From Dyella flagellata (lineage in GTDB: Bacteria; Pseudomonadota; Gammaproteobacteria; Xanthomonadales; Rhodanobacteraceae): a DNA stretch of 64,000 nt. The notes under the pieces were generated by a model. The model was not told where the DNA came from. It did not search any database and worked only from the letters and a program-made list of their open reading frames with translations. The translations under genes and the position numbers were made by a program. Positions 55,845 through 64,000 of the stretch are shown in pieces. How positions within the stretch are numbered: position 1 is the first letter of the stretch; each line of letters starts with the position of its first letter. The DNA lies in the NCBI RefSeq assembly GCF_030160275.1, contig NZ_BSOA01000048.1, positions 181,069 to 245,068 of the forward strand, in the 5' to 3' direction.

Positions 55845-56228
55845 TTACGCCTGTGCGCTGGCTTCCCGGTAACGAACCCAGTCTTCCAGTGTCAGCGGCG
55901 GCAAGCCGTGTGTTACACGGCCTTTGTCGCATTGCGGACTGGGCTCGCCGAATTCCCACGACGGCGGCACGTCGCGACACACTGAGGGGCGCTGCGGGTG
56001 GATGCCGCAACGCGCGGCGACGCCGATGGTGCCTTCCAACGCTACACAGCGTGGCTGATAAGCCTGCGTGCCGCGCATCACCAGGCGGTGCGGATCCAGC
56101 TTTTCGGTAAGCTCCGGCGGCACCTGGCCGCCCAGGGAGGCATCGGCTTCCATCCAATGGAAGGCGACCCGGAAACAGGCGCAGCACGCGCCACAACGTA
56201 GGCATGGATGAATCATGTTCGCGCTCAC
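55845..56228 (-). CDS. YkgJ-family cysteine-cluster protein
   Basis: 127 residues; Cys-rich N-terminus CLRCGACCACF and further Cys at RCVALE, RCGIHPQRPSVCRDVPPSW and QCDKG, as in the YkgJ/CxxCxxCC family. Likely binds metal; role unknown. An in-frame ATG at 56216 is an alternative start. It overlaps the metallopeptidase gene by 4 bases. Confidence 0.85.
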   Translation of the reverse strand: MSANMIHPCLRCGACCACFRVAFHWMEADASLGGQVPPELTEKLDPHRLVMRGTQAYQPRCVALEGTIGVAARCGIHPQRPSVCRDVPPSWEFGEPSPQCDKGRVTHGLPPLTLEDWVRYREASAQA

Positions 56229-57082
56229 AATGCCCCGCTAAACGTGTTGCATGCTTGGATATCCCCGCTTTCCAGGCCGGTCTTGAACCACTTCACGCGC
56301 TGCGCGGAGGTGCCGTGCGTGAATGAATCGGGCACCACCGTGCCACGCGCCTCGCGCTGCAAGGTATCGTCGCCGATCTGACTGGCGGCATTGAGCGCGG
56401 ATTCCACGTCGCCTGGATGCAGCCATTGCAGACGCTGCTGCGTGCGGTTGGCCCATACGCCCGCGAAGCAATCCGCCTGCAGCTCCTGCCGCACCGACAA
56501 GCCATCGGCGCCTTCCATCGGCACGCCTTGCCGTTGCAACTGGCTGGTCTTGGCAAAAATGCCTAGCTGATTCTGCACGTGATGCCCTACCTCGTGCGCA
56601 ATCACATAGGCGCGCGCGAAATCGCCGCTGCTGTGAAAACGCGTTTGCAGTTCGCGGAAGAAATCCAGATCCAGGTAAACCTTCTGGTCGCCGGGGCAGT
56701 AGAACGGCCCGACTGCCGTGGACGCCGCGCCACAGGCGGTGTTCACGCCACCACGGAACAAATGCAGCTTGGGATCGACATAGCTGCGCCCCATGCCGGC
56801 AAAAATGTCGGTCCAGGTCCGCTCGGTGGAGCCGAGCACCCTGCTGACGAATTCTTTCTGCTGGGGATCCACCTGCACCGGCTGGCTGCTCGGCGCGTAG
56901 GCTCCAGGCTGCGCGCCGCCCTGCTGCAGCAAGGCCAGCGGATTCTTGAAAAAGATCCAGCCCAGCAGGGCCAGGATCAGCAGGCCGCCGAGGCTCATCC
57001 GCCCGCCGCCGAAGCCGCGGCCACCGCCTCCGCCCTGATCGACTTCGACGTTCTGGCTTTCTTCGCCCTTCTGCCAATCCAT
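56225..57082 (-). CDS. Neutral zinc metallopeptidase (YpfJ-like)
   Basis: 285 residues. One TM helix near 40-60 (LGGLLILALLGWIFF) after a Gly-rich cytoplasmic region; the periplasmic part carries HEVGHHVQNQLG near 160 with a Glu ligand in ELQADCFAGVWAN, the HExxH neutral zinc metallopeptidase family of uncharacterised role. Start 57082 (MDWQKGEESQNVEV); the longer frame adds nothing family-like. Overlaps YkgJ by 4 bases. Confidence 0.88.
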   Translation of the reverse strand: MDWQKGEESQNVEVDQGGGGGRGFGGGRMSLGGLLILALLGWIFFKNPLALLQQGGAQPGAYAPSSQPVQVDPQQKEFVSRVLGSTERTWTDIFAGMGRSYVDPKLHLFRGGVNTACGAASTAVGPFYCPGDQKVYLDLDFFRELQTRFHSSGDFARAYVIAHEVGHHVQNQLGIFAKTSQLQRQGVPMEGADGLSVRQELQADCFAGVWANRTQQRLQWLHPGDVESALNAASQIGDDTLQREARGTVVPDSFTHGTSAQRVKWFKTGLESGDIQACNTFSGAL

Positions 57083-57163
57083 AAACCTTCCCCAACTAAA
57101 GCCACCCTCCAAGCTTCGCACCAAACCGCTACAGTGGCACCACCTTTCCCACCTTCACCAGCC

Positions 57164-57559
57164 ATGACGCAAAACCTGCCCGCCCTAGTTGCCCTGCTGA
57201 CCATCCTTTTGCAATTCGGCACGATGTTCGCGACCGGCTGGGCCAGGGGCAAATACCGCATCGAAGCACCGGCAACGACCGGGCACCCGGCGTTCGAGCG
57301 CGCCTATCGCGTGCAGATGAATACCCTGGAAAGCAGCATGATGTTCCTGCCCACGCTGTGGCTGGCGGTGCATTACGGCTACGTGCTGTGGGCCGGCATC
57401 GCCGGGCTGGTGTGGATCCTTGGGCGCGTCTGGTATGCCTTGGCCTATCTGGGTAACGCCAGCAAACGCGGCCCTGGCTATATGGTAGGCATGTTCGGCT
57501 GGGCAGCCTTGCTGGTCATGGGCGTGATCGGCCTGGGCCGCGCGCTGCTGACGGGTTGA
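57164..57559 (+). CDS. MAPEG-family membrane protein
   Basis: 131 residues, four TM helices. RVQMNTLESSMMFLPTLWLAV is the MAPEG signature (R-x-x-x-N-x-x-E). Eukaryotic members are glutathione transferases/leukotriene synthases; bacterial roles are mostly unknown. Start 57164. The following CPBP gene begins 11 bases after its stop. Confidence 0.85.
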   Translation: MTQNLPALVALLTILLQFGTMFATGWARGKYRIEAPATTGHPAFERAYRVQMNTLESSMMFLPTLWLAVHYGYVLWAGIAGLVWILGRVWYALAYLGNASKRGPGYMVGMFGWAALLVMGVIGLGRALLTG

Positions 57560-57570
57560 TACACGCTTCG

Positions 57571-58377
57571 ATGACATTCTCGATGTTCAAGCCGGGCTCG
57601 CCGGCGGCCGCGCCGACCCTGGCCAAAGCCCCGGGCCTGCTGCAAGCCCTGGGCCTGGTGTTGCTGTATTTCCTGCTGCAAGTGGGCGCCGGCATGCTGA
57701 TGGGTTTCGCGCTCGGCGTGCGGGAAAAAATGCGGCACCCGCAACTCCCGTTTGCCGATGTGCGCAAGCATGTGCTGAGCGTGCTGCAGCAACCCGACAG
57801 CAACGCCATGCTGATGGTGATCGCGCTACCTTCGATCGCGTTGCTGCTGTTCTGGCTGGTGCGTCGCTGGTGGCCCGTGCTGTGGCTGCAAGCGGAACCG
57901 CCCGGCCTCGGTTTCAGCGCACCAAGCACGTCGCGTTGGTACTACTCGGCACTGCTGGTCGGTGTAGTGATGCCACCCTTGGGCGCACTGCTCACCCAGT
58001 TGCTGGCACACGGCCACGAAGTCACGCAGAACGTGCAGGAACTCAGCCAGCACGCGTCGGGCTACCTGCGGCTACCGCTGGCGATCGTGGCCGTGAGCGT
58101 GGGGCCGATGATCGAAGAGCTGATGTTTCGCGGGGTACTGCTTTCGGCCTTGCTGCACCGCATGTCCACCGGGCTGTCGATCGCGCTATGCGCGGCCCTG
58201 TTCGGCGTCATGCACCTGGTGGGGCTGGATTTCCAGTGGTATGCGTTACCGAACCTAATGCTGTTCGCGGCGGCCTTGTGTTGGCTGCGATTGAAATCCG
58301 GATCGCTATGGCCGGCGATCCTGGCCCATGGAATGTATAACCTGTTTGCGCTGGTGGCGTTGTTCGCGGCAGCGTAA
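57571..58377 (+). CDS. CPBP-family intramembrane metalloprotease
   Basis: 268 residues, about eight TM helices. Motifs: MIEELMFRGVLL (EExxxR) near 180, FGVMHLVGL near 210 and LAHGMYNLFALVAL near the C-terminus, all in the expected order, so probably catalytic. Function unknown; some family members process prenylated or signal peptides, others give immunity. Coupled to the MAPEG gene. Confidence 0.85.
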   Translation: MTFSMFKPGSPAAAPTLAKAPGLLQALGLVLLYFLLQVGAGMLMGFALGVREKMRHPQLPFADVRKHVLSVLQQPDSNAMLMVIALPSIALLLFWLVRRWWPVLWLQAEPPGLGFSAPSTSRWYYSALLVGVVMPPLGALLTQLLAHGHEVTQNVQELSQHASGYLRLPLAIVAVSVGPMIEELMFRGVLLSALLHRMSTGLSIALCAALFGVMHLVGLDFQWYALPNLMLFAAALCWLRLKSGSLWPAILAHGMYNLFALVALFAAA

Positions 58378-58382
58378 GCCGC

Positions 58383-58958
58383 TCAAACCGCCAGCCCGAA
58401 CTCGCGCAACAACTTGGCCGTTTCGAACAAGGGCAGCCCCATCACTCCGGAGTAGCTCCCCTCCAGATACTCGACCAAGGTCGCGCCTTTACCCTGGATG
58501 GCATACGCACCCGCCTTTCCGAACGGCTCGCCGGTCGCCACATAGGCGGCCAGCTCCGCTTCGCCCGATTCGGCAAAACGCACGCGCGAGATGCAAACAT
58601 CGCCGTGTTCCCGCTGGGCCGAAGCCACCCATACTGCCGAGATCACCTCATGCGTACGCCCGCACAAAGCCTGCAGCATTTGCGCGGCATCATCGGCGTC
58701 CTTGGGCTTACCGAAGATCCGCTCATCCAGCACCACTTCGGTATCCGAGGCGAGCACCAGCGCATGGGCCCGCGCTGCGCGCTCCAGCGATTCCCAGCCT
58801 GCCCGCGCTTTGTCGCGGGCCACGCGCTGCACGTAATCGACCGGCACTTCTTCCGGCATCGGCACTTCCGCCACGTCCACGTCGAGTATGGAAAAACTCA
58901 CGCCCAGCTGGCCTAGCAATTCGCGCCGGCGTGGGGATCGGGAAGCTAGATAGAGCAT
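58383..58958 (-). CDS. Nucleoside triphosphate pyrophosphatase, Maf family
   Basis: 191 residues. LASRSPRRRELL at the N-terminus, ASDTEVVLDERIFGKPKD near 68, and GKAGAYAIQGKGATLVEYLEGSYSGVMGLPL near 145. The last motif and the Maf subgroup (YhdE type) suggest dTTP/UTP pyrophosphatase activity for clearing modified nucleotides. Confidence 0.93.
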   Translation of the reverse strand: MLYLASRSPRRRELLGQLGVSFSILDVDVAEVPMPEEVPVDYVQRVARDKARAGWESLERAARAHALVLASDTEVVLDERIFGKPKDADDAAQMLQALCGRTHEVISAVWVASAQREHGDVCISRVRFAESGEAELAAYVATGEPFGKAGAYAIQGKGATLVEYLEGSYSGVMGLPLFETAKLLREFGLAV

Positions 58959-58995
58959 GAGTCATCGGTTCCTTACGAGGAATTGAGCCCACACC

Positions 58996-59943
58996 TTACT
59001 GCAATAGCCAGGGTGACGAAGTGGTCCAGAAAATAATGCTCGCACCCAGGTAGTTTCGCCCGAAGTCGTCGAATTGCTCCCTGGTAAAATGCTTGCCCGT
59101 GTTTGGATCCCGGTAAGTCAGGGTGGGTTCCTGCACCGCCATCGCAATCAGCGCAAGCCGATCCTTGTAACGATGAAAGAACGGGTACGAATTATGCATC
59201 TGCGCCTTGCGATACGGCACGATGTCCGGACCGCCTAGGCCAACGCCGTGCTTGAATGCGGCATCGAACAGGCGTTCCATATAGCGGTGGTCATTGTCCC
59301 ATTCGCATGGCCAGAAGTTGACGTATTGCACAACCGTCGATTGCTTGAACACCTTGCGCGCGAACAGCATGTTCTCCAGTTCGGCGGCAAAGTATTTGTC
59401 ACAGGTAAAGGCCTTGTCATGCTTGTCGTCGACGCCGATAGCGGTTTCCGGCAAATTGATCCCTTCCACCCGCCCATCAAAAGCCTTGGCAAGTGCCTGC
59501 AGCAGCTGCTGATAGCGCTCGCGGACGTTTGGATTCCATTGCCGAGCCACCCAGCCCTGCGTCTGTGGCCCTTCGCCCGGATCATCATCGCTCTGCGCTA
59601 CCAGGCCACCGCCGTATCCGTTTCCGGCAAGCAGATAGTTTGGAACACGCCGGGCCTCTTTGGTGAAGAAACGGTCTTGAATCTGAATGAACAGCTGTTT
59701 GTGCAAGGCGCTGACGCGCACGAGATCCTGCTCTATGGACGAGAAATCGTACTGGCCTTTTTGCGGCTCCAACTGCCGCCAGGTGTAGATGATCTGAACC
59801 CCATCGATATCCGGGCGCTGCAGCAGATGCGCATATTGATCGACCTCGCCCTGCCCCAGGAGCAGAAAATTGCGGGCTTCCTCGGCGGGGGCGGCGAGCG
59901 GCAGCGATAGCGTTGCCAGCAGCAAATACCTCAGCCTGCGCAT
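58996..59943 (-). CDS. Secreted glycoside-hydrolase-like protein
   Basis: About 315 residues; signal peptide ending near AAPAE. IDGVQIIYTWRQLEPQKGQYDFSSIEQDLVR near residue 48 has the W-x-x-L-E-P-x-x-G-x-Y-D/F pattern of TIM-barrel glycosidases (GH42/GH5-like). Later acidic residues occur in EGINLPETAIGVDDK. Activity is unproved. ATG at 59943 is favoured by a GAGGA site; three more ATGs lie up to 59958. Confidence 0.65.
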   Translation of the reverse strand: MRRLRYLLLATLSLPLAAPAEEARNFLLLGQGEVDQYAHLLQRPDIDGVQIIYTWRQLEPQKGQYDFSSIEQDLVRVSALHKQLFIQIQDRFFTKEARRVPNYLLAGNGYGGGLVAQSDDDPGEGPQTQGWVARQWNPNVRERYQQLLQALAKAFDGRVEGINLPETAIGVDDKHDKAFTCDKYFAAELENMLFARKVFKQSTVVQYVNFWPCEWDNDHRYMERLFDAAFKHGVGLGGPDIVPYRKAQMHNSYPFFHRYKDRLALIAMAVQEPTLTYRDPNTGKHFTREQFDDFGRNYLGASIIFWTTSSPWLLQ

Positions 59944-60046
59944 AGTCATCATCCTCATCCATGCTGAAACGCCCGAAATTAACCGTCAGGCACTGACTCG
60001 GCTACAAACAAGCGCATTGGAAAAGTCTGAAAAGGTCAGGGCACCC

Positions 60047-60496
60047 CTAAAGCGACAGCGCATAATCGCAAAATTCGTGATCGCGTTGCCAGCCGAGCGA
60101 TGCATAAAGCGCTTGCGCGGGCGCGTTGTCCAGCGCTGTCTGCAGCCACAAGCTCGCCGCGCCGAGTGCCCGCGCATGCTCGGCCGCAGCCGTAAGCAAG
60201 GCGCTCGCCACGCCATGCCGGCGCGCAGCCGGTGCCACGTAGAGATCGTTCAGCAGATAGATACGCATGGTGCGCACCGATGAAAACAGCGGGAACAGCT
60301 GCACGAAGCCGAGGCCTGCGCCCTCTTCGTCGCTGGCCAGCACGATCACCGATTCAAGATGGGCAAAACGTTCCGCCAGAAAGGCGCGCGCACGCGCCGG
60401 ATCGGACGCCTGCCGATAAAACTGCCGATAACCGTCAAACAGCGGCACCAGCGTATCGAGATCGCGAATGCTCGCCTGCCGAACCTGAAAGCGCAT
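60047..60496 (-). CDS. GNAT N-acetyltransferase
   Basis: 149 residues. IYLLNDLYVAPAARRHGVASALLTAAAEHARALGAASLWLQT carries the acetyl-CoA pyrophosphate loop; NAPAQALYASLGWQRD is the usual C-terminal motif. Substrate unknown. Start 60496. Its neighbour is the rlmH fragment. Confidence 0.85.
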   Translation of the reverse strand: MRFQVRQASIRDLDTLVPLFDGYRQFYRQASDPARARAFLAERFAHLESVIVLASDEEGAGLGFVQLFPLFSSVRTMRIYLLNDLYVAPAARRHGVASALLTAAAEHARALGAASLWLQTALDNAPAQALYASLGWQRDHEFCDYALSL

Positions 60497-60542
60497 GACT
60501 ACTCCCGTGACAATGAAGTGACGCGGGCTCGCGCCAGCGCCT

Positions 60543-60794
60543 TCACGCGCGATGGTACGGGTGCCCGGCCAGCAAGGTGGTCGCGCGGTAAAGCTGCTCC
60601 ACCAGCACCAGCCGCACCAGCATATGCGGGAGAGTGAGCGGTCCCAATGACCACTTTTGATTGGCGCGGGCCAACACTTCCGCGGCGTGACCGTCAGGGC
60701 CGCCAATCCGAAAGGCCAGGTCACGTCCCGCCTGACTACTCGGCCAGCTCCTCGCCGGACCAGGTACTGCTGCGCACGCCGATTTCCCTGACAT
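60543..60794 (-). pseudogene. rlmH: rlmH remnant (23S rRNA pseudouridine methyltransferase, C-terminal part)
   Basis: The last ~60 residues, [20 protein letters not shown] followed by [16 protein letters not shown] and GHPYHRA, match the C-terminus of RlmH very closely, including the SAM-binding GGPDG loop. The N-terminal ~95 residues of the ~156-residue enzyme are missing. Just upstream another frame reads [10 protein letters not shown] then stop, like the preceding RlmH segment, so there is also a frameshift. The open frame from 60794 starts with unrelated sequence. It borders the NRPS-type region, which may mark an insertion or rearrangement edge. Confidence 0.8.
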
Positions 60795-60989
60795 CCCTGG
60801 TCATGAGGTCCTAAAAGGGGGCAGTTGCGCATACATGGGTGAGGCCACGCATGGGCAAGCCGGCTTTGCGTCGGCACCGGTAAACCCGATTCTGCTCCTC
60901 GGCGTCACTACACTTGACCTCCCTGAAGCCAGGTACCGGCCCTTTCCGCCGGTGGCCTTCTTTGTGGCAAATCCGGTGCCGCCCCATCA

Positions 60990-61733
60990 TCACCAGACGG
61001 CATGAGTAAGCACGACACCGTCCTTGATGAAATCGAATCCCGCATGAAATAGTTGGCTGCTGTGGAAATCTCCGCTCAAGGTTTCCGTCAGGACGAATGT
61101 CAAACGGCGTGCTTGCACATTCAGTTCCACCACACGCACCGCGGAAAAATCAAAGAAGCGGCGAACACTCCCATAAGCGGCCTTATAGAAACTTTCCTTG
61201 GCGGAGAAAACGATGGTGAGCGCCACCGGCAGCGCAAGCTCGCGCGTAGCCTGCAGACAGTGGAGTTCGCTGCGATCGAGCACCGTCATGACGACAGCTT
61301 CGCAAGCTTGCTCGTTCATCACACACTCCACATCGATGCCGATGCCGCGACGTCGGCCGGCCCACTCGACAGCCACTGCGGCCAGACCGTGCGTATGGGT
61401 CATGCTGCCGATCACGCCATTAGGCCAAATCGGCTGCCGCTCCGCGCCAATGGGCACCGTTTCATTCTTGATCCCCAAAGCGGAGAGCGCTGTGCGGGCC
61501 GCAAGGCGGCCAAAGAAAAATTCCGCTTGCCGCTTGCCGACGCTGCGCTGGATGGATTCGGGGCACGCAATGCCGGCTTGCGCGAAAAAGGCTGAACTAA
61601 AGTGCTCAGGCTCGAATTCGACAAGGTGCAAAATGATGGGAGCCGCATCGCAGGCAAGGTGCACCTGCCGGCGCATCGCTCCGGCATGCTCCGGCATTTC
61701 TGCCATCAAGGTCTGGATGTCGGGAGTAGACAT
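60990..61733 (-). CDS. 4'-phosphopantetheinyl transferase (EntD/Sfp type)
   Basis: 247 residues. GIGIDVECVM (Mg-binding Asp/Glu) near 140 and FSAKESFYKAAYGSVRRFFDF near 190 (Lys and Glu of WxxKEA-like motif) identify the siderophore/NRPS-type PPTase. MTHTHGLAAVAV precedes as the CoA-binding His motif. It activates PCP domains such as the one in the adjacent NRPS. Start 61733 has a CGGAG site 6 bases upstream. Confidence 0.9.
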   Translation of the reverse strand: MSTPDIQTLMAEMPEHAGAMRRQVHLACDAAPIILHLVEFEPEHFSSAFFAQAGIACPESIQRSVGKRQAEFFFGRLAARTALSALGIKNETVPIGAERQPIWPNGVIGSMTHTHGLAAVAVEWAGRRRGIGIDVECVMNEQACEAVVMTVLDRSELHCLQATRELALPVALTIVFSAKESFYKAAYGSVRRFFDFSAVRVVELNVQARRLTFVLTETLSGDFHSSQLFHAGFDFIKDGVVLTHAVW

Positions 61734-61889
61734 GGAGACTCCGAAGGGTACGATCCAATCACTGCGCAGGCAATCATCCATAGCCGATTCATTGCCGGAT
61801 GATTGCCCACGACACGCCTGGCTCGCGGAAAGCCCCACGGAGGGAGCCCATTCCGACCTACGCGGACGTCTCCGCCGGAGCAAGGCGCG

Positions 61890-62957
61890 CTAACGAACCC
61901 ATGGCTCGATGTTCCCCGCAATCAAGCGCCATTCTGCATTGGTGAGCGGCAGTTTTGCGCGGGTAATGCTATCAGTGTATGCCGGCGTTGAGGCGTTGAA
62001 ATCGGAGCCCAATAGAAAACGATGCAATCCTATCTGGCGCATCTGGGCGACCAGGCGAGCAGCCTGTTCCGGCGTGGTTTCGGGTGTAACTACGGCGGAG
62101 AGGTCGAACAACACATGACGGGTAGAGGGATCATCCGCCTTGATGTGATCGGCGAACACCTGCAGGACAACGGCCTGAGCCTGATCGGTGCCGCCCCAGC
62201 CGCCACAATGGGCAATCTGCACGACCGAGTCGCCGGCGCTTGGCAATACGTCACGAATGAAGATGCCCGCCTCGCGGGCACCAAAAATATCGGACGCGCG
62301 CAAGTGGATGACTATCGGCAGGTGTGCGGAAGCCGCAGCATGAATGACCTTGACCAGCTGCTGGACATGCTGTGGATTGGTGAGCCGGACGCGCGAATTG
62401 GCCAAATGCAGTTTCAAGCCTTTTAGACGGCCATCGTGTATCCAGAAATTCACTTCGTCCACGGCGGACGGCTGCAGTGGATCCACCGAGAAAAAGCCGA
62501 CCAGCCGCTGCGGGGCTTCAGCCACCTGGTTAGCCACGTACTCGTTTTCCAGGCGCGTCATCTTTGACACATCGTAGTGCATGGAACTGACGTAGGGCGA
62601 ACCAAAGAAATAGGCAGACGACAGAACGACTGCCTTGCGCGCCTTTACCGGCGCCAGCATGGCCAGGACATCCGTGGTCCCGATCGCCTTCTTCGGCCCC
62701 AGCATGCCGCAGACTTCATCGTAGTGAAAGTCTTCGCACATGGCTTCGAAGGCCCCATAGAGACTTGCAGACCGCATGTGCAAATGGTAGTCGGCGTACC
62801 AAGGGACGAATTTCAAGGGCGCATTTGTCAAACGCGCAGCATCGCTACCAGCAAAGCTTGCGCACAACCCGCTCGCCCATAGTGTCATGCAAGTGAGCAA
62901 CGCCATTTGCGTACCGCGACCCCACCTTCGAGGCAGTGACCGGGAAACGTTTCTCAT
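61890..62957 (-). CDS. Secreted amidohydrolase (TIM-barrel, amidohydrolase_2 type)
   Basis: 355 residues. Signal-like N-terminus (MALLTCMTLWASGLCASFAG after a basic start). Metal-site residues: DYHLHMRSAS (HxH), KLHLANS, IVIHLRASD, VQIAHCGGWGG and LLGSDFNAST, in the expected order. Located between the NRPS, which it overlaps by 4 bases, and the PPTase. It might tailor, release or detoxify the product outside the cytoplasm (inference). Confidence 0.8.
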   Translation of the reverse strand: MRNVSRSLPRRWGRGTQMALLTCMTLWASGLCASFAGSDAARLTNAPLKFVPWYADYHLHMRSASLYGAFEAMCEDFHYDEVCGMLGPKKAIGTTDVLAMLAPVKARKAVVLSSAYFFGSPYVSSMHYDVSKMTRLENEYVANQVAEAPQRLVGFFSVDPLQPSAVDEVNFWIHDGRLKGLKLHLANSRVRLTNPQHVQQLVKVIHAAASAHLPIVIHLRASDIFGAREAGIFIRDVLPSAGDSVVQIAHCGGWGGTDQAQAVVLQVFADHIKADDPSTRHVLFDLSAVVTPETTPEQAARLVAQMRQIGLHRFLLGSDFNASTPAYTDSITRAKLPLTNAEWRLIAGNIEPWVR

Positions 62958-64000
62958 GGATGTGCATTCCCGTCGCAGTTCGAATCGGCAGGGTTTTCGA
63001 GCATGCTCGACAACGCATCTGCCAGTGCGCCGATATTCGGTGCGATCATCATCGAATGGTGGTCGCCCGGAACGTGCAGGACGCTTATTCGAGCTTCTCC
63101 AGCCACCCGCTCCCAGCCCAGGCAAGGCATTTTGATTGCGCTGTCTTGCGCACGGAAAAGGTGAATGGGTATCGGTATCCGCGCCGCGCGATATCGAACC
63201 TGAGCTTTCAAATAGCCATGCCTGCGCCATAACGACTGCCCGAGCTGCTCGATCGACAGATGGCAAAGATCCGCAGGCAGCAGTGACTCCTCATTGCCGA
63301 CCCGGACCAGCTCGGCGAACGTTAGCTGGTCGAGCTTCGCCGCAAGCGCGCGCAAGCGCGCGATATCGAGCGTGCGGAACTTTTCACCGGTTTGCATCCA
63401 TTGCAGCAAGGACGATTTCTCGTCGAAGGTATCGACCGCCCGTTCGAATGCCGCTTGAGCCGTTGCACTCAAGCCTGCGGCATAGACGGCATCGAACAGC
63501 CCCAGGAAGCTTACTTCTTCGCCTACACCCAGTAGCTGGCTGGCAATTTCGTAAGCTATGACACCACCGGTACTCCAGCCTGCCAGGCGATACGGACCCT
63601 CCGGTTGAATGTCACGGATCATGCCTACCATGCGACTGGCCAATGCCTCGACGCCCGGTATCGGGGTCTCGTCGAGGGCCGATGACGGCAGGCCGTAAAT
63701 CGGGGTGCCGGCAGGAAGCGCAGCGGCCAGGGTATGCAAATAGTTCAAGCTGCCAGTGCCATCATGCGGCAGGAACAACGGCGGCTGCGAACGACCCTGC
63801 CGCATGCATACGGCGTGATCACGCGCATCCGGTCGCACTTCAACCAGATGCGCCGCCAGATCATAAAGTCGTGGCCGGAGGAAAAGGTCTCCCGGTTCAA
63901 TCGGGGGGAGATTTCTTTCACGCGCCATGGCGATCAGGCGCATCACCAGCAGCGAGTGGCCACCCAGCGCGAAGAAGTGGTCCCGCCGACCGATCGGCTC
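62954..64000 (-). CDS. Nonribosomal peptide synthetase, C-terminal PCP-thioesterase part (runs off right edge)
   Basis: 349 codons of an open frame. It begins in a carrier domain (FFALGGHSLL, with the phosphopantetheine Ser, within the first 20 codons). After a linker comes a type I thioesterase: LAGWSTGGVIAYEIA with the nucleophile Ser near residue 170 of this part, and DHHSMM with the catalytic His near its end. It is the last module of an assembly line continuing beyond the window. PPTase and amidohydrolase genes follow directly on the same strand. Confidence 0.9.
   Translation of the reverse strand, partial: EPIGRRDHFFALGGHSLLVMRLIAMARERNLPPIEPGDLFLRPRLYDLAAHLVEVRPDARDHAVCMRQGRSQPPLFLPHDGTGSLNYLHTLAAALPAGTPIYGLPSSALDETPIPGVEALASRMVGMIRDIQPEGPYRLAGWSTGGVIAYEIASQLLGVGEEVSFLGLFDAVYAAGLSATAQAAFERAVDTFDEKSSLLQWMQTGEKFRTLDIARLRALAAKLDQLTFAELVRVGNEESLLPADLCHLSIEQLGQSLWRRHGYLKAQVRYRAARIPIPIHLFRAQDSAIKMPCLGWERVAGEARISVLHVPGDHHSMMIAPNIGALADALSSMLENPADSNCDGNAHP

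Noticed and set aside
60811..60993. Small minus-strand ORF (about 60 codons) with several Cys/His residues, next to the PPTase
   Set aside because: No family recognised, and no ribosome site or conservation evidence; it may be chance reading in a degraded border region.

Overview
The window is a gene-dense, high-GC stretch of chromosome from a gammaproteobacterium of the order Xanthomonadales. The best guess is Rhodanobacteraceae (Dyella, Rhodanobacter, Luteibacter or Frateuria type); this is an inference from gene content, not a computed phylogeny. The clues are an N-acetylornithine carbamoyltransferase in place of the usual ornithine enzyme, a FimX-type REC-PAS-GGDEF-EAL protein, an ohrR-ohr pair, a DksA with a long Lys/Ala tail, and at least eight dispersed GTAG-type palindromic (REP-like) repeats sitting just after stop codons.

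Layout. 1-1.9 kb: the 5' part of argF' (minus strand) with an unusually long upstream region that contains an Arg-rich leader ORF, a terminator and a 293-bp hairpin-rich MITE-like element. 2-7 kb: cysS, sufE, dksA, yidD and a class I dihydroorotase. 6.9-13 kb (minus strand): a ParE-type toxin-antitoxin pair, a YbaY lipoprotein, folE2, and a tightly overlapping operon mtaD-yciI-ubiG-mupP/gph-squalene synthase-like. 13-17 kb: divergent efp and epmB, then fimX. 17-31 kb: mainly minus-strand housekeeping genes (rpsP-rimM-trmD-rplS, ffh, radA, alr, dnaB, rpsF-rpsR-rplI, an A-type Fe-S carrier) with an SdpR/SdpI plus CPBP-protease group between ffh and ypjD. The dnaB gene carries a full-size intein in the Walker A motif. 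31-38 kb (plus strand): asnS, a MalM-like lipoprotein, an atypical SDR, a secreted phosphoesterase, and a three-gene set (2-aminomuconate semialdehyde dehydrogenase, beta-carbonic anhydrase, 2-aminomuconate deaminase) resembling the lower kynurenine pathway. 38-60 kb: mixed accessory and housekeeping genes (hutG, gor, a DadA-like oxidase, an erythromycin-esterase/ChaN-like secreted protein, an NlpC/P60 lipoprotein, ohrR-ohr, slyD, an MFS transporter, two DEAD-box helicases, a cupredoxin-metallophosphoesterase pair divergent from an ECF sigma/anti-sigma pair, a YpfJ-like metallopeptidase, Maf). 60.5-64 kb: a degraded rlmH fragment followed by what looks like the end of a nonribosomal peptide cluster: an EntD-type phosphopantetheinyl transferase, a secreted amidohydrolase, and the PCP-thioesterase end of an NRPS that continues beyond the right edge.

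The strongest unusual signals are (i) the DnaB intein with Ala at position 1 and a Trp/Cys/Thr set that fits the rare class 3 splicing mechanism, (ii) an apparent ribosome-mediated arginine attenuator in front of argF', with complementary antiterminator and terminator segments visible in the sequence, and (iii) the MITE-like element whose two internal hairpins carry complementary loops. No rRNA, tRNA or CRISPR array was recognised. The only gene-free stretch above 300 bases is about 727-1332, described in its own entries.
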